64,000 bases of DNA, taken from assembly GCA_045430305.1 (NCBI GenBank), contig JAILXW010000003.1, positions 62,001 through 126,000 on the forward strand, in the 5' to 3' direction. Shown here piece by piece: positions 45,978 through 55,227 of the stretch. The position numbers and the translations under genes were made by a program. The notes under the pieces are model-generated. The model ran no database searches. It had not been told where the DNA came from and saw only the letters and a program-made list of their open reading frames with translations. Source of the stretch: Agarilytica sp045430305 (lineage in GTDB: Bacteria; Pseudomonadota; Gammaproteobacteria; Pseudomonadales; Cellvibrionaceae). Position 1 is the first letter of the stretch, and each line of letters starts with the position of its first letter.

Positions 45978-47063
45978 TTAAAACACTTTTTTACCGTGGC
46001 GCACAAAATTTGGCGCAACCACCTGCACAGGCAAACGCTTACTGCGCACCTGCACTTCACACTCACTACCAATTGACTCCGGCACACGAGCCAAAGCAAT
46101 ACTGTGACCCAGCGTGGGCGAGAAACTGCCACTGGTAACAATGCCTTTGGCTTCACCATCAATAATCACCTCGTACCCTTCGCGCAACACGCCCTTGCCT
46201 TGCAAAACGAGGCCGACGAGCTTTTCTCCAAGCTGGTCTTTTTGCATTTCTATGGCCGCACGACCAATAAAATCACGTGTCTGTGGTTCCCAGGCAATTG
46301 TCCACCCCATGTTTGCTACCAATGGCGAAATTTCATCATCCATTTCGTGGCCATAAAGGTTCATACCCGCCTCAAGACGCAAGGTGTCGCGGGCACCCAA
46401 ACCACAGGGCGCAACCCCTTTGTCTTTAAGGGCTAGCCAAAACGATTCCGCCTCCTGTTCTGGCAGCATAATTTCGTAACCATCTTCCCCGGTATAACCA
46501 GTGCGAGCAACGAACCAGCCTTCCTTGCCCAGGGGCGCTGTATCTAAACCCTGAAACACTTTTAGGGTTTCAAGCTCTTGAATACCGAGAAGCTCATTCG
46601 TCAACGCGCGTGCATTAGGGCCTTGCACAGCAATCATGGCAAAGTCTGCTCGCTCTTGAATCTCAACATTAAAGGCCTGGGCCTGCTGTTCGATCCAGGC
46701 CAAGTCTTTGTCGCGAGTCGCACAATTAACCACCATGCGATAACCGTCATCCATCAGGTAAACAATAAGGTCATCAATCACACCACCAGCGTTATTGAGC
46801 ATACCTGTATAAAGCGCCTTGCCAATAATCTTTAGTTTTTCCACATCGTTGGCAAGTAAACGTTGTAAAAACGCCGTGGCCTCTTCACCCGATATATCTA
46901 CCACTGTCATGTGAGACACATCAAACATACCCGCGTTATTGCGCACCGCGTGATGCTCTTCTACTTGTGAACCATAATGTATGGGCATCAACCAGCCGCC
47001 AAAATCGACTAGTTTTCCACCAAGTTCAATATGAGTTTTTTTCAAAGCTGTTTCTTGCAGCAT
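45978..47063 (-). CDS. gcvT: Glycine cleavage system T protein (aminomethyltransferase)
   Basis: Transfers the methylene group from the H-protein aminomethyl intermediate to tetrahydrofolate. From ATG at 47063 the product is 361 residues; the frame is open to 47126, but 47063 places VDFGGWLMPIHYGSQ at the same distance from the N-terminus as in E. coli and has GAGG just upstream. Conserved blocks include FDVSHMTVVD and GYTGEDGYEIMLP. Only about 170 bp separates it from mutY, and I see no glycine riboswitch there. Confidence 0.94.
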   Translation of the reverse strand: MLQETALKKTHIELGGKLVDFGGWLMPIHYGSQVEEHHAVRNNAGMFDVSHMTVVDISGEEATAFLQRLLANDVEKLKIIGKALYTGMLNNAGGVIDDLIVYLMDDGYRMVVNCATRDKDLAWIEQQAQAFNVEIQERADFAMIAVQGPNARALTNELLGIQELETLKVFQGLDTAPLGKEGWFVARTGYTGEDGYEIMLPEQEAESFWLALKDKGVAPCGLGARDTLRLEAGMNLYGHEMDDEISPLVANMGWTIAWEPQTRDFIGRAAIEMQKDQLGEKLVGLVLQGKGVLREGYEVIIDGEAKGIVTSGSFSPTLGHSIALARVPESIGSECEVQVRSKRLPVQVVAPNFVRHGKKVF

Positions 47064-47236
47064 GCCAACCTCGTGCGTGAACGTCGAGGCGCATTCTAGA
47101 GTATTTCCCAACTCGCTTGCACTCACAAAACCGAGACTTTAGCTAAGCTTCACATTTCCATTTGCCTTAAAGCGCTCAATTCTTGTTTACCACCCACCTA
47201 GACCTCACGTAAACAAGTGCTATACAGTTGCGCGCT

Positions 47237-48304
47237 ATGAAATACGACAACAATTTTCTTTTCGCTAACGCACTGCTTAACTGGTTCGACCAACATGGGC
47301 GCAAACACTTGCCCTGGCAAGACCCGATTACCCCCTACCGGGTGTGGCTATCAGAAATTATGCTGCAACAAACCCAGGTCGACACAGTTATCCCCTATTT
47401 CACTCGCTTTCTTGAACGCTTTGAAACTGTGGAAGCACTTGCAAAGACCCCACAAGAAGACGTACTGCACCTTTGGACGGGGCTCGGCTATTACGCTCGC
47501 GCCCGCAATCTACACAAATGCGCGCAACAAATTGTTGAGCTACATGACGGCGACTTTCCACAAGACGCCGAACAACTCACAACCCTGCCGGGCATAGGCA
47601 AATCAACCGCCCGCGCCATCTGCAGCATCGCATTCGGCCACGCTGAAGCCATACTTGATGGCAACGTCAAACGTGTGCTCGCACGCTTCCACGCGGTAGA
47701 GGGCTGGCCAGGCAAACCCGCGATAGAAAAAATACTCTGGCAACACGCCGAATCACACATGCCCGACACTCGCTGCGGCGACTACACCCAAGCCATCATG
47801 GATTTGGGCGCGACCCTGTGTACGCGCAGCAAACCCCGCTGTAATGAATGCCCCATGCGCGACCACTGTCAAGCCCACGCACTTAACAAAACGGCAGAAC
47901 TGCCCACAAAAAAACCGAGCAAGGTTAGTCCAATAAAGGCTGCCACTTTGTTAATACTCAAAGACTCGCAACAACGCATCCAACTAGAGCAGCGGCCTCA
48001 AAGCGGCATTTGGGGTGGCTTATGGAGCTTTCCAGAATTCGACAACTGCGAGACTGCACTCGCAACAGCCCAACAAACAGGCGCAATACAGTCGCATGAA
48101 GTGTGGTCACAGTTCAGACACGTTTTCAGCCACTACAAACTCGACATTCAGCCCTGCATTGTAGAGCTAGATAACTACACACAAGCGAGCAAGCAGAACA
48201 ACAAACGCTGGGTTACACTGGAGCAAGCACTAAAACTAGGGCTGCCCGCCCCAGTTAAAAGCCTGATCGAAAAACTGGCCGCCATCGAAGAACAACTAAT
48301 TTAA
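47237..48304 (+). CDS. mutY: A/G-specific adenine DNA glycosylase
   Basis: Removes adenine mispaired with 8-oxoguanine. From ATG 47237 the product is 355 residues. Catalytic Glu40 lies in WLSEIMLQQTQV, the helix-hairpin-helix is LPGIGKSTARA with the catalytic Asp in AILDGNVKRV, and the [4Fe-4S] site is CTRSKPRCNECPMRDHC. The C-terminal Nudix-like domain recognises 8-oxoguanine. An upstream in-frame TTG at 47228 is possible but unlikely. YggX follows by 33 bp, the common mutY-yggX order. Confidence 0.94.
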   Translation: MKYDNNFLFANALLNWFDQHGRKHLPWQDPITPYRVWLSEIMLQQTQVDTVIPYFTRFLERFETVEALAKTPQEDVLHLWTGLGYYARARNLHKCAQQIVELHDGDFPQDAEQLTTLPGIGKSTARAICSIAFGHAEAILDGNVKRVLARFHAVEGWPGKPAIEKILWQHAESHMPDTRCGDYTQAIMDLGATLCTRSKPRCNECPMRDHCQAHALNKTAELPTKKPSKVSPIKAATLLILKDSQQRIQLEQRPQSGIWGGLWSFPEFDNCETALATAQQTGAIQSHEVWSQFRHVFSHYKLDIQPCIVELDNYTQASKQNNKRWVTLEQALKLGLPAPVKSLIEKLAAIEEQLI

Positions 48305-48337
48305 CCCCTTTACTTAACGCACCCTAGAGCAAACACC

Positions 48338-48616
48338 ATGAGCCGAACCGTCAACTGTCGAAAGCTGGGCAAAGAACTGCCTGGGCTCACCGCCCCACCG
48401 CTACCGGGACCTAAGGGCCTAGACATATATGAAAACGTTTCACAGCAAGCCTGGCAAACGTGGCTACAACACCAAACACGACTCATTAATGAAAAACACC
48501 TCAACATGATGGATCTGCAAGCCCGAAAATACCTAGGTGAGCAAATGAATCTCTTCCTCTCTGGACAAGACTACGATCAAGCCGAGGGCTACGTCCCTGA
48601 AAACAAAGGGGAATAG
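48338..48616 (+). CDS. yggX: YggX family oxidative-damage protection / Fe(II) trafficking protein
   Basis: 92 residues, usual length for YggX, starting MSRTVNCRKLGKELPGL with the conserved Cys7 and ending in the typical YVPENKG. It protects iron-sulfur enzymes from oxidation and is normally encoded just after mutY, as here (33-bp gap). Confidence 0.95.
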   Translation: MSRTVNCRKLGKELPGLTAPPLPGPKGLDIYENVSQQAWQTWLQHQTRLINEKHLNMMDLQARKYLGEQMNLFLSGQDYDQAEGYVPENKGE

Positions 48617-48718
48617 ACCTTATACAAGTGCGCAAAACCGGCTTGACTACTCCACCCTGACCGGGTTTAATACGCGCCTCGCTCGATAAGGGTTACCTAA
48701 ATCACCCCTATCGACCAT

Positions 48719-48794
48719 GCCCAGATAGCTCAGTCGGTAGAGCAGGGGATTGAAAATCCCCGTGTCGGTGGTTCGATTCCGCCTCTGGGCACCA
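48719..48794 (+). tRNA. tRNA-Phe (GAA)
   Basis: 76 nt with encoded CCA. The acceptor stem GCCCAGA pairs with TCTGGGC; the D arm is GCTCAGTCGGTAGAGC; the anticodon stem GGGGA/TCCCC encloses a loop with anticodon GAA; the T arm contains GGTTCGATTCC. All stems pair. A terminator follows 10 bases after the CCA end. Confidence 0.97.
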
Positions 48795-48803
48795 TACATT
48801 TTG

Positions 48804-48833
48804 AAGGCTCGGCATTTATGCCGGGCCTTTTTT
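48804..48833 (+). terminator. Terminator after tRNA-Phe
   Basis: AAGGCTCGGCAT/ATGCCGGGCCTT hairpin with one wobble pair and a TT loop, followed by TTTT. It lies 10 bases after the tRNA 3' end. Confidence 0.88.
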
Positions 48834-49346
48834 ATTTTTTAAGCCCCGTTTTATCTTTTGGTTACCGCCAGACAAACCAAAAGCCAAGTACATGGGTTCA
48901 TGCACCCTCCCCAACAAAATCTAACCGCTATATAAAAAACCTAAAACCCCATGTTCGACTGACGTTTACACTCAAGTCACACCCCCCTAACTTTGAGTAC
49001 ATTGACCTGCCGTTTCACAAAACGAATAACCATCACCCACAAAAATAAGACCATAAAACAGGCAGGCATCAAGCGCGCTAGTTTTTATTTTTCATCATTT
49101 ACTCTTGGATATCGAACGATGAAAAAATTTTCATCTCGTTTTTATCGGTTTTTGCACTGCCCTCAACCCTCACCTGTGAGAGCAACACACACTTAAAGAA
49201 ATGTATTTTGAATTAGATGAACATTTCTTATACACTCGCCAGATCTTCTAGGGCTTGCGGCAACTGAATGCCCCTAACAGGACGCCGAACGTCAAATTCA
49301 AGATGAAAGAAAGCCAACCCTTCCCATTATCAAACCGCAATACGCT
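48834..49346. other. 513-bp intergenic region before the A-T-AT3 fusion gene
   Basis: AT-rich, with no credible conserved gene. It contains an 18-bp near-operator palindrome GATGAAAAAATTTTCATC (49118-49135) and a very short open frame (49303-49356) whose stop overlaps the ATG of the fusion gene. The promoter of the fusion gene must lie here but I could not single out one. Confidence 0.5.
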
Positions 49347-51980
49347 ATGGTTTTAACGCCAGATACATTATTTCTAACCCAACAAATTGAAAAAGCGAAT
49401 GGCAGTACCATTGCAGCTATTGATAGCTTGGGAAATTCCATTACTTATGGAATGCTGCGAGAAACGAGCGCACAACTGGCGGAAAAGCTCGGGCCTAATC
49501 CACGGCTAGTATTATTAGAAGCTGAAAATTCGGTTAATTGGTTAGTGGCCTATGTAGCATGCCTGAGTGGCGGACACCCAATAGTTTTCACCCCCGCAAA
49601 AGACGAATCAACGTTTAAAAAACTATGTACCGACTATCAAGTTGACGTGGCGTTGCGCCCAAACAATAATTTTGAACCAGAATTTTATCCCGACGCCCCA
49701 AAGAAAAATTTTCACCCCGAACTTGCCGTTTTGCTTTCAACATCTGGCTCTACGGGAAGCTCGAAGTGTGTAAAGCTATCGCACTCAAACCTGGCAGAAA
49801 ACTCTAAATCGATTAGCGAATATTTACGCATCGATGCAAACGAAAAAGGCGTTGCAAATTTACCAACACATTATTCCTATGGCTTATCGATTATAAATAG
49901 TCATTTATACTCCGGGGCTACGATACTACTCACAAGCTTATCCGTAATAGAGGATGAATTTTGGGAGTTTTTAAACACAAACAAAGCCACCAGCTTTGCC
50001 GGTGTCCCTCATGTTTTCGACTTATTAACTCGAACGGACTTTGAAAAAAAACCCCCTCAAAGCTTACGTTACGTTACTCAAGCAGGCGGCCGGCTTGAAC
50101 CAAAAAAGGTTCAGCATTTCCTTGATATTGCCAAGCGAAACGACTGGGATTTTTTTGTTATGTACGGCCAAACGGAAGCGACCGCTCGAATGGCTTATAT
50201 GCCCCCCGGCCAACTAGAAAATAATATTTCTAGTATTGGCTTAGCGATTCCAAATGGAACGCTTACCGTTATTGGCGATAATGGCCGCACCTGCGACACA
50301 GGAGAAACTGGCGAGCTCGTATACCAAGGCCCCAACGTCATGATGGGCTACTCCACGAGCTTTACAGATTTAAATGATGCACCGATATCTCAAAGCCTGA
50401 CAACCGGAGATATTGGTCACGTAGATAAAAATGGGTTTTACTATATCACCGGGCGGCGCAGCCGATTCATAAAAGTATTTGGCAACCGCATAGGGCTAGA
50501 TGATGTAGAGCAATTATGCTCCAACAACAATATAGACACAGTGGCAACCGGGGTTGACGACCACCTATTAATTGCTACCACCGAAGAAGATAAAACTGAA
50601 AACATTGAAACGCTTATTCAGGAAGAAATCAAAATCCCGCGCGGATATTTTTCTGTATTGACAGTAGACGAATTCCCTTACACCCCCGCAGGCAAAGTTG
50701 ACTACCCAAAACTAAAAAGTTTTATAACCGAGACAAACAAAAAAACCAAAGCTTCTTTCTCAATCCGCTCGTTATTTGAGTTTGGCCATAAAAGAAAAAG
50801 CGACCAAAGTATCGCCGATGTTTATTTAGAAACGTTTGGAGAATCTGCTTTAGATAAAAAAAATACTTTTCGCACCCTTGGCGGCGACTCTTTAACCTAC
50901 GTCAGGGTTGCTAGCATATTGGAGGCAAGAATCGAACAGCCCCCAAAAAACTGGGATACGTTAACGCTTGTCGAGCTCACAAAACTAGAAAAGTCACACC
51001 CCAGTAGCAAGAGCTGCTCAAACACTGGCCTCCATTCCAACTTTGACACATTACGCTCATTGGCCTGCCTGCTCGTCGTATTCTGTCACGTAATTGGCCA
51101 ACCCCACACTGGATTAAAGATCGATGATGGCCCACTACGCTGGCTTGCCGATAGCCTAGACTATTTTCGCATGCCCATTTTCATGGCAATGGCGGGTTTT
51201 TTTTATGCAACACTAACGATTAACAAGGGCAACGCCTCAGCATTTTTTAAAAAGCATTTAAAAATGTTGATGATTCCGGCAATTTTCATCACCTTAGTTT
51301 ATTGGGCAGTACGCCGCATCGGCTACGGGTTAGATGAACCCCTCTTACCCTATCTTTTTTCGGGGTACCTACATCTTTGGTTTATTTATGCGCTGATGGT
51401 CACCCTGACGGTAGCAGCGCTTATTGATGTGTTTTTGAAAAGCAATACCTGGTTATGGGTGATACTTATCATTCTGACTCCGATCGCAGCACACCATGTG
51501 CCTCATATGCCACTCTTCAGCATTAGCCAAGCGATAGAATATTTTTGTTTTTTTTCTATCGGTGTTTTGATCAACCGAAACGCGGGCATATTGAAAATCC
51601 GGGCTTTATTCGCGATTTCCTCAGTGCTAGCTGCAGCTGCTATCGGTGCACAACAGCTTAGTTTTTTCGGCTTTGACAACCCTATTGTTCAGTGGCCGTA
51701 CTGGTGGCACGTCGGTGGCAGCGCATGTTTAATGCTGATGATTTATTTATTCCCTAGAATGCCCTCACTGGAAGTATTGAGCATCTTCACATATTCCATT
51801 TATCTATGGCATCCCTTCGCCAATGGAGTGATTCGCTTTGCCCTTCAACAGCTACACGTTGAAAGCCTTACCACCCTGATCATTATTGGTTTTACAGCGG
51901 GTGTATTGGGACCAATCATACTTCACAGAACCTTAATACGGTTTCCTGCACATGTAAGGACGCTATTTATTGGACGATAG
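49347..51980 (+). CDS. Fused adenylation, carrier and acyltransferase-3 protein
   Basis: 877 residues in three parts. An AMP-forming adenylation domain (about 1-465) has P-loop STSGSTGSSK (131-140), YGQTEATAR, TTGDIGHVD, GRRSRFIKVFGNRI and the A10 Lys450 in TPAGKVDY. A carrier domain follows (about 485-550) with the phosphopantetheine Ser515 in LGGDSL. An acyltransferase-3 domain (about 565-877) starts FDTLRSLACLLVVFCHV with the conserved His581 and about ten membrane helices. At the A4 region it has HYSYGLS, without the Asp that binds an amino group, so the acid is probably not an amino acid. I infer that it activates, carries and transfers one acyl group to a surface molecule. Confidence 0.85.
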   Translation: MVLTPDTLFLTQQIEKANGSTIAAIDSLGNSITYGMLRETSAQLAEKLGPNPRLVLLEAENSVNWLVAYVACLSGGHPIVFTPAKDESTFKKLCTDYQVDVALRPNNNFEPEFYPDAPKKNFHPELAVLLSTSGSTGSSKCVKLSHSNLAENSKSISEYLRIDANEKGVANLPTHYSYGLSIINSHLYSGATILLTSLSVIEDEFWEFLNTNKATSFAGVPHVFDLLTRTDFEKKPPQSLRYVTQAGGRLEPKKVQHFLDIAKRNDWDFFVMYGQTEATARMAYMPPGQLENNISSIGLAIPNGTLTVIGDNGRTCDTGETGELVYQGPNVMMGYSTSFTDLNDAPISQSLTTGDIGHVDKNGFYYITGRRSRFIKVFGNRIGLDDVEQLCSNNNIDTVATGVDDHLLIATTEEDKTENIETLIQEEIKIPRGYFSVLTVDEFPYTPAGKVDYPKLKSFITETNKKTKASFSIRSLFEFGHKRKSDQSIADVYLETFGESALDKKNTFRTLGGDSLTYVRVASILEARIEQPPKNWDTLTLVELTKLEKSHPSSKSCSNTGLHSNFDTLRSLACLLVVFCHVIGQPHTGLKIDDGPLRWLADSLDYFRMPIFMAMAGFFYATLTINKGNASAFFKKHLKMLMIPAIFITLVYWAVRRIGYGLDEPLLPYLFSGYLHLWFIYALMVTLTVAALIDVFLKSNTWLWVILIILTPIAAHHVPHMPLFSISQAIEYFCFFSIGVLINRNAGILKIRALFAISSVLAAAAIGAQQLSFFGFDNPIVQWPYWWHVGGSACLMLMIYLFPRMPSLEVLSIFTYSIYLWHPFANGVIRFALQQLHVESLTTLIIIGFTAGVLGPIILHRTLIRFPAHVRTLFIGR

Positions 51981-52035
51981 AACCAGCCCACCTTCGGGGC
52001 CAAATAATTTATGACAGCCAAATAAGCCGCTCTCA

Positions 52036-53511
52036 TTAGCGCGGGTGCAACCAACCGGGTAGTAATGAATATGGATCAGTTTCGATGCTTTTCTCGTAGC
52101 TAATGCCAAGCTTATCAAATCGCTTTTGTAAACTTCCGTCTTTTAAGCCGTCAAACAAATCTGTACAGCCGCCTAAAAACTCCCCTTTTACAAATAGCTG
52201 GGGAAAGGTATTCCAACCTGTTTTATCTCGAAGTGCCACACGCATACGTGCTCCTCGATTTGCGTCTTGATAAGCAACTGCATCCAAATCTGCACTTTCG
52301 TATTGAATACCGTATAATTTTAATACTTTGCGTACTGACCAACAAAATTCACACCACTCCAAGGCAAACATAACCACATCAGAATCTTGCTGGACTTCTT
52401 CAGCTACCATATTTTTCGCTTCATCATCTAACACTGGCTCATCATCACTCGGCAGTGCCGCTGAGCTTGTATCAAAACGATACTTTTCTGTGGACATGGA
52501 AATATCAATTTCGTCTGCTGTCATATCTTCACTGATACTTTCAAAAAGTGGCGTCGATAAATAGCGCTCACCAGTATCAGGCAACATACATAAAATATTA
52601 CTTCCTTCGGGCGCAGCCTCAGCCAGCTTCAACGCACCCGCAAAAGTTGCACCTGCAGAAACCCCCACAAAGATACCTTCTTTCTGCGCCAAGTCTTTAC
52701 TGCACTGAAGGGCGTCATTGCCATCAATCCCGACATAATCGTCGATTCGCCCATCTTCTAGCGCTTCCTCTGCAAGCTTCGAAATAAAATCTGGCGACCA
52801 CCCCTGCATTAAGTGCGGCCTAAACTTTGGGTGGCTAACAGATGCACTACCATCTTCTGCGCGTTGCTGTTTGATACCACTGGCCAATATTGCTGAGTTG
52901 TCTGGCTCGCAAATAACAATTTTGGTATTGGGACTTTTATCTTTTAGCACACGAGAAACACCGTTAAACGTTCCACCAGTTCCAAAACCACTGACCCAAC
53001 AATCCAAATTAATTTCGCTAAAACTTTCAAGAATTTCAATCGCGGTCGTACGCTCGTGTATTGCTGCATTGGCCGGATTCTCAAATTGTCGCGCTAGCCA
53101 CCAGCCGTGCTTATCCGCCAGCTCTTTTGCTTTATTAACCATGCCTGTGCCTTTTTCGGAGGCCGGAGTTAGCACCACTTTCGCACCTAAAAAACGCAAC
53201 ATTTTTCGTCGTTCTATACTGAAGTTCTCAGCCATTGTAATAACAAGCGGGTAGCCTTTTTGCGCACACACCATCGCCAAGCCTAAACCTGTGTTGCCAC
53301 TGGTCGCCTCAACCACTGTTTGCCCCGGCTTTAGCTCACCACGCTTTTCCGCATCCTCTATCACACCAATAGCCAAACGATCTTTTACTGAGCCCATTGG
53401 GTTAAACGACTCAACTTTCACATATAAATTAACCCGCTTGGGGCCAAGGTTATTTATTTTAACCACGGGGGTATTGCCAATGGTTTCCAGTATCGATTGT
53501 GCTATTTTCAT
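52036..53511 (-). CDS. Cysteine synthase fused to a C-terminal glutaredoxin domain
   Basis: 491 residues. The first about 310 are a PLP-dependent cysteine synthase/beta-synthase domain: Lys43 in NPMGSVKDR, the substrate loop TSGNTG, and the phosphate-binding GFGTGGT. After a Ser/Asp-rich linker (about 320-370) comes a glutaredoxin domain with redox pair Cys387-x-x-Cys390 (WCEFC) and FPQLFVKGEFLGGC. The enzyme would make cysteine from O-acetylserine; the fused glutaredoxin may use or protect the thiol product, which is inference. It is convergent with the A-T-AT3 gene. Confidence 0.87.
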   Translation of the reverse strand: MKIAQSILETIGNTPVVKINNLGPKRVNLYVKVESFNPMGSVKDRLAIGVIEDAEKRGELKPGQTVVEATSGNTGLGLAMVCAQKGYPLVITMAENFSIERRKMLRFLGAKVVLTPASEKGTGMVNKAKELADKHGWWLARQFENPANAAIHERTTAIEILESFSEINLDCWVSGFGTGGTFNGVSRVLKDKSPNTKIVICEPDNSAILASGIKQQRAEDGSASVSHPKFRPHLMQGWSPDFISKLAEEALEDGRIDDYVGIDGNDALQCSKDLAQKEGIFVGVSAGATFAGALKLAEAAPEGSNILCMLPDTGERYLSTPLFESISEDMTADEIDISMSTEKYRFDTSSAALPSDDEPVLDDEAKNMVAEEVQQDSDVVMFALEWCEFCWSVRKVLKLYGIQYESADLDAVAYQDANRGARMRVALRDKTGWNTFPQLFVKGEFLGGCTDLFDGLKDGSLQKRFDKLGISYEKSIETDPYSLLPGWLHPR

Positions 53512-53708
53512 AATTTTTCTCTTTATAGGTCTTCCATAATCAGGCTGGCAGGCGCGAACACGTCATAGCAATGCGACAAAAAAATAGACGCCACCATTCC
53601 CTTGTGACGAATATTTACTAAGGAAGAGTACGACGCAAAAACGGGCAACCCACACGGCCCAATATAATTATTTCAGTATGAAGGAATAAAAAACCGGGTT
53701 CCGTAAGG

Positions 53709-54149
53709 TTATTTATATTCTGCGTGTTCTCGCTCAATACGTTTTGCCGTATTGCGGATTTGTTCTTTGAAGTAGGTACTGAATTTTTCTGAATAAGCTT
53801 GTTTATCGATCGCGAGATGCATGCAGCGTATCCAAGCGTCGGAAAGCGAGGGAGAAATATCAAAGCGTGCATGGGCTTTTGCAATTTTTATTTTACCGAA
53901 TTTGTCGCGATATAAACTGGGGCCTCCCAGCCAGTCGCACAAGTAACGACCCAGCTTTTCTTTCGAACCACTTAAATCTTCCGGGTACAAAGCTCGCACA
54001 TCTTTCGCCTCGGGCGTCGTATCGAGCAACTGATAGAATGTCGCTACCAAACGCTTTATCCCTTTGATGCCACCAACCGCTTGAAATGACGTGTCTTCAA
54101 ACCCGTAAGGTAGCGCTTCTTGTACGCGTGTTACATCACGTTCAGTCAT
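53709..54149 (-). CDS. Group II truncated hemoglobin
   Basis: 146-residue trHbO-type globin with the group II pattern: GGIKGIKRLVATFYQLL, LCDWLGGPSLYRDKFG, proximal His93 (F8) in KAHARFDIS and Trp106 (G8) in DAWIRCM. Such globins bind O2, NO or sulfide and act in redox or NO chemistry. It is separated from the cysteine synthase fusion by 197 bp on the same strand. Confidence 0.9.
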   Translation of the reverse strand: MTERDVTRVQEALPYGFEDTSFQAVGGIKGIKRLVATFYQLLDTTPEAKDVRALYPEDLSGSKEKLGRYLCDWLGGPSLYRDKFGKIKIAKAHARFDISPSLSDAWIRCMHLAIDKQAYSEKFSTYFKEQIRNTAKRIEREHAEYK

Positions 54150-54453
54150 AAATAGATACGGCTCAGTTGGGCGCTAAACGCCTGTTGGTTGAGGGGGTAT
54201 TAGAGAAAGATATTAGCACAGTGACGACAATGATAAATGCGCCAAGCGAAACGCCCTCATATAACTAAGCAAGATACACTCTCAAAGATTTTATAATGGG
54301 ATAAAATATCACAATATCGTTTACAGCGTTATCACCACCTAAAGAGAAAGAAAAGTGTGACGCACGTCAAGTTTTTATTGACCACGAAAGAACGCAACAA
54401 TAAAATGGCGCCTTAATCAACCTTAGTAATTTCTCAAATGTACCCCAGAACCG
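54150..54453. other. 304-bp divergent intergenic region
   Basis: Holds the trHb promoter on the minus strand (not resolved) and the promoter of the 54454 gene on the plus strand. A TGACG-CA-CGTCA inverted repeat lies at 54358-54369, just upstream of that plus-strand promoter, at a place suited to an activator. Confidence 0.5.
54378..54406 (+). promoter_or_regulatory. Sigma-70-like promoter of the 54454 gene
   Basis: TTGACC (-35), 17-base spacer, TAAAAT (-10): close to consensus. Predicted start is about 54413, 40 bases before the ATG. The dyad TGACG-CA-CGTCA at 54358-54369 ends 9 bases upstream of the -35. Confidence 0.6.
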
Positions 54454-55227
54454 ATGCAAAACGATTTAAGACAAAAACTCGTAGAAGCTGACTATATCGC
54501 CGCGCTGCATCTTTACGGGTTAAATTCTCGCGCATCCGGTGAGCTTTTGCACACTTTTGCATTAGAGGATTGCACTCATATCGTAAAGCGATTTTTCGAA
54601 ACTGCAAAACTTGCCGGCTTTTTCCGTTTTATTCTGTCGGATGGCAATAGCACTACTAAATTTGGTGCCTCCATCGATCGAAAATTTCTGGACAAACAAG
54701 CCATTAACCAAGCCTGCGCTCAACGCTCAGAAAAAATTAGTGAAACAAATGGGTTTATTGTTTTTAAATCTCCGCTTATAACGATTTTTCTTGCCAAACA
54801 ACATATCCCAGAAACACAAATTGCTTGGATTCGCGACATCGTATGCTTGCTTCTAGATACGTTACACGCGTGGCTAGAAAATTATATGAAGCGTCAGGTG
54901 ATCGCAGAAAATTTGCGTAATTCCTTGGTCGACACAATTCAAGCCAGCTCAGAATTAATGGACCAACACATCACTATCTCTGATGAGCTTATCGCCAATA
55001 TTTCTTCGAAATTTCCTGCGCTTGGCCTCGAAGAAGATCAAGAAGATATGATTCTCGATATTATTAACTCATCTTGCAGTGGGCACGTTTCAATGATTGA
55101 ACAGCAAATTCGCAGCAACAACACACTAGGCGATACCCTTCTTAATGCTGTTGATGGAATTTGCGAGGGTGATTTACTTTTCGATAAGAAAGATCATTTA
55201 AATGATGATGGCGTCGAACTTTTTTGA
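54454..55227 (+). CDS. Hypothetical protein, 257 residues
   Basis: Family not recognised. The protein is soluble and helix-rich, without signal peptide or membrane segment. The first about 150 residues have alternating helix/strand segments that could be a GAF- or PAS-like sensory fold (KLAGFFRFILSDGNSTT, ETNGFIVFKSPLITIFL), but no motif proves this. The remainder is long helices. Its last 34 bp overlap, tail to tail, the convergent glycosidase-like gene. A good sigma-70-like promoter lies upstream. Confidence 0.65.
   Translation: MQNDLRQKLVEADYIAALHLYGLNSRASGELLHTFALEDCTHIVKRFFETAKLAGFFRFILSDGNSTTKFGASIDRKFLDKQAINQACAQRSEKISETNGFIVFKSPLITIFLAKQHIPETQIAWIRDIVCLLLDTLHAWLENYMKRQVIAENLRNSLVDTIQASSELMDQHITISDELIANISSKFPALGLEEDQEDMILDIINSSCSGHVSMIEQQIRSNNTLGDTLLNAVDGICEGDLLFDKKDHLNDDGVELF

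Noticed and set aside
47064..47236. Glycine riboswitch before gcvT
   Set aside because: The space is too short for the tandem aptamer plus promoter, and no matching conserved core was seen.
48719..48794. tRNA-Phe as attachment site of a genomic island covering 49-63 kb
   Set aside because: No integrase gene and no repeat of the tRNA 3' end was found further downstream in the window.
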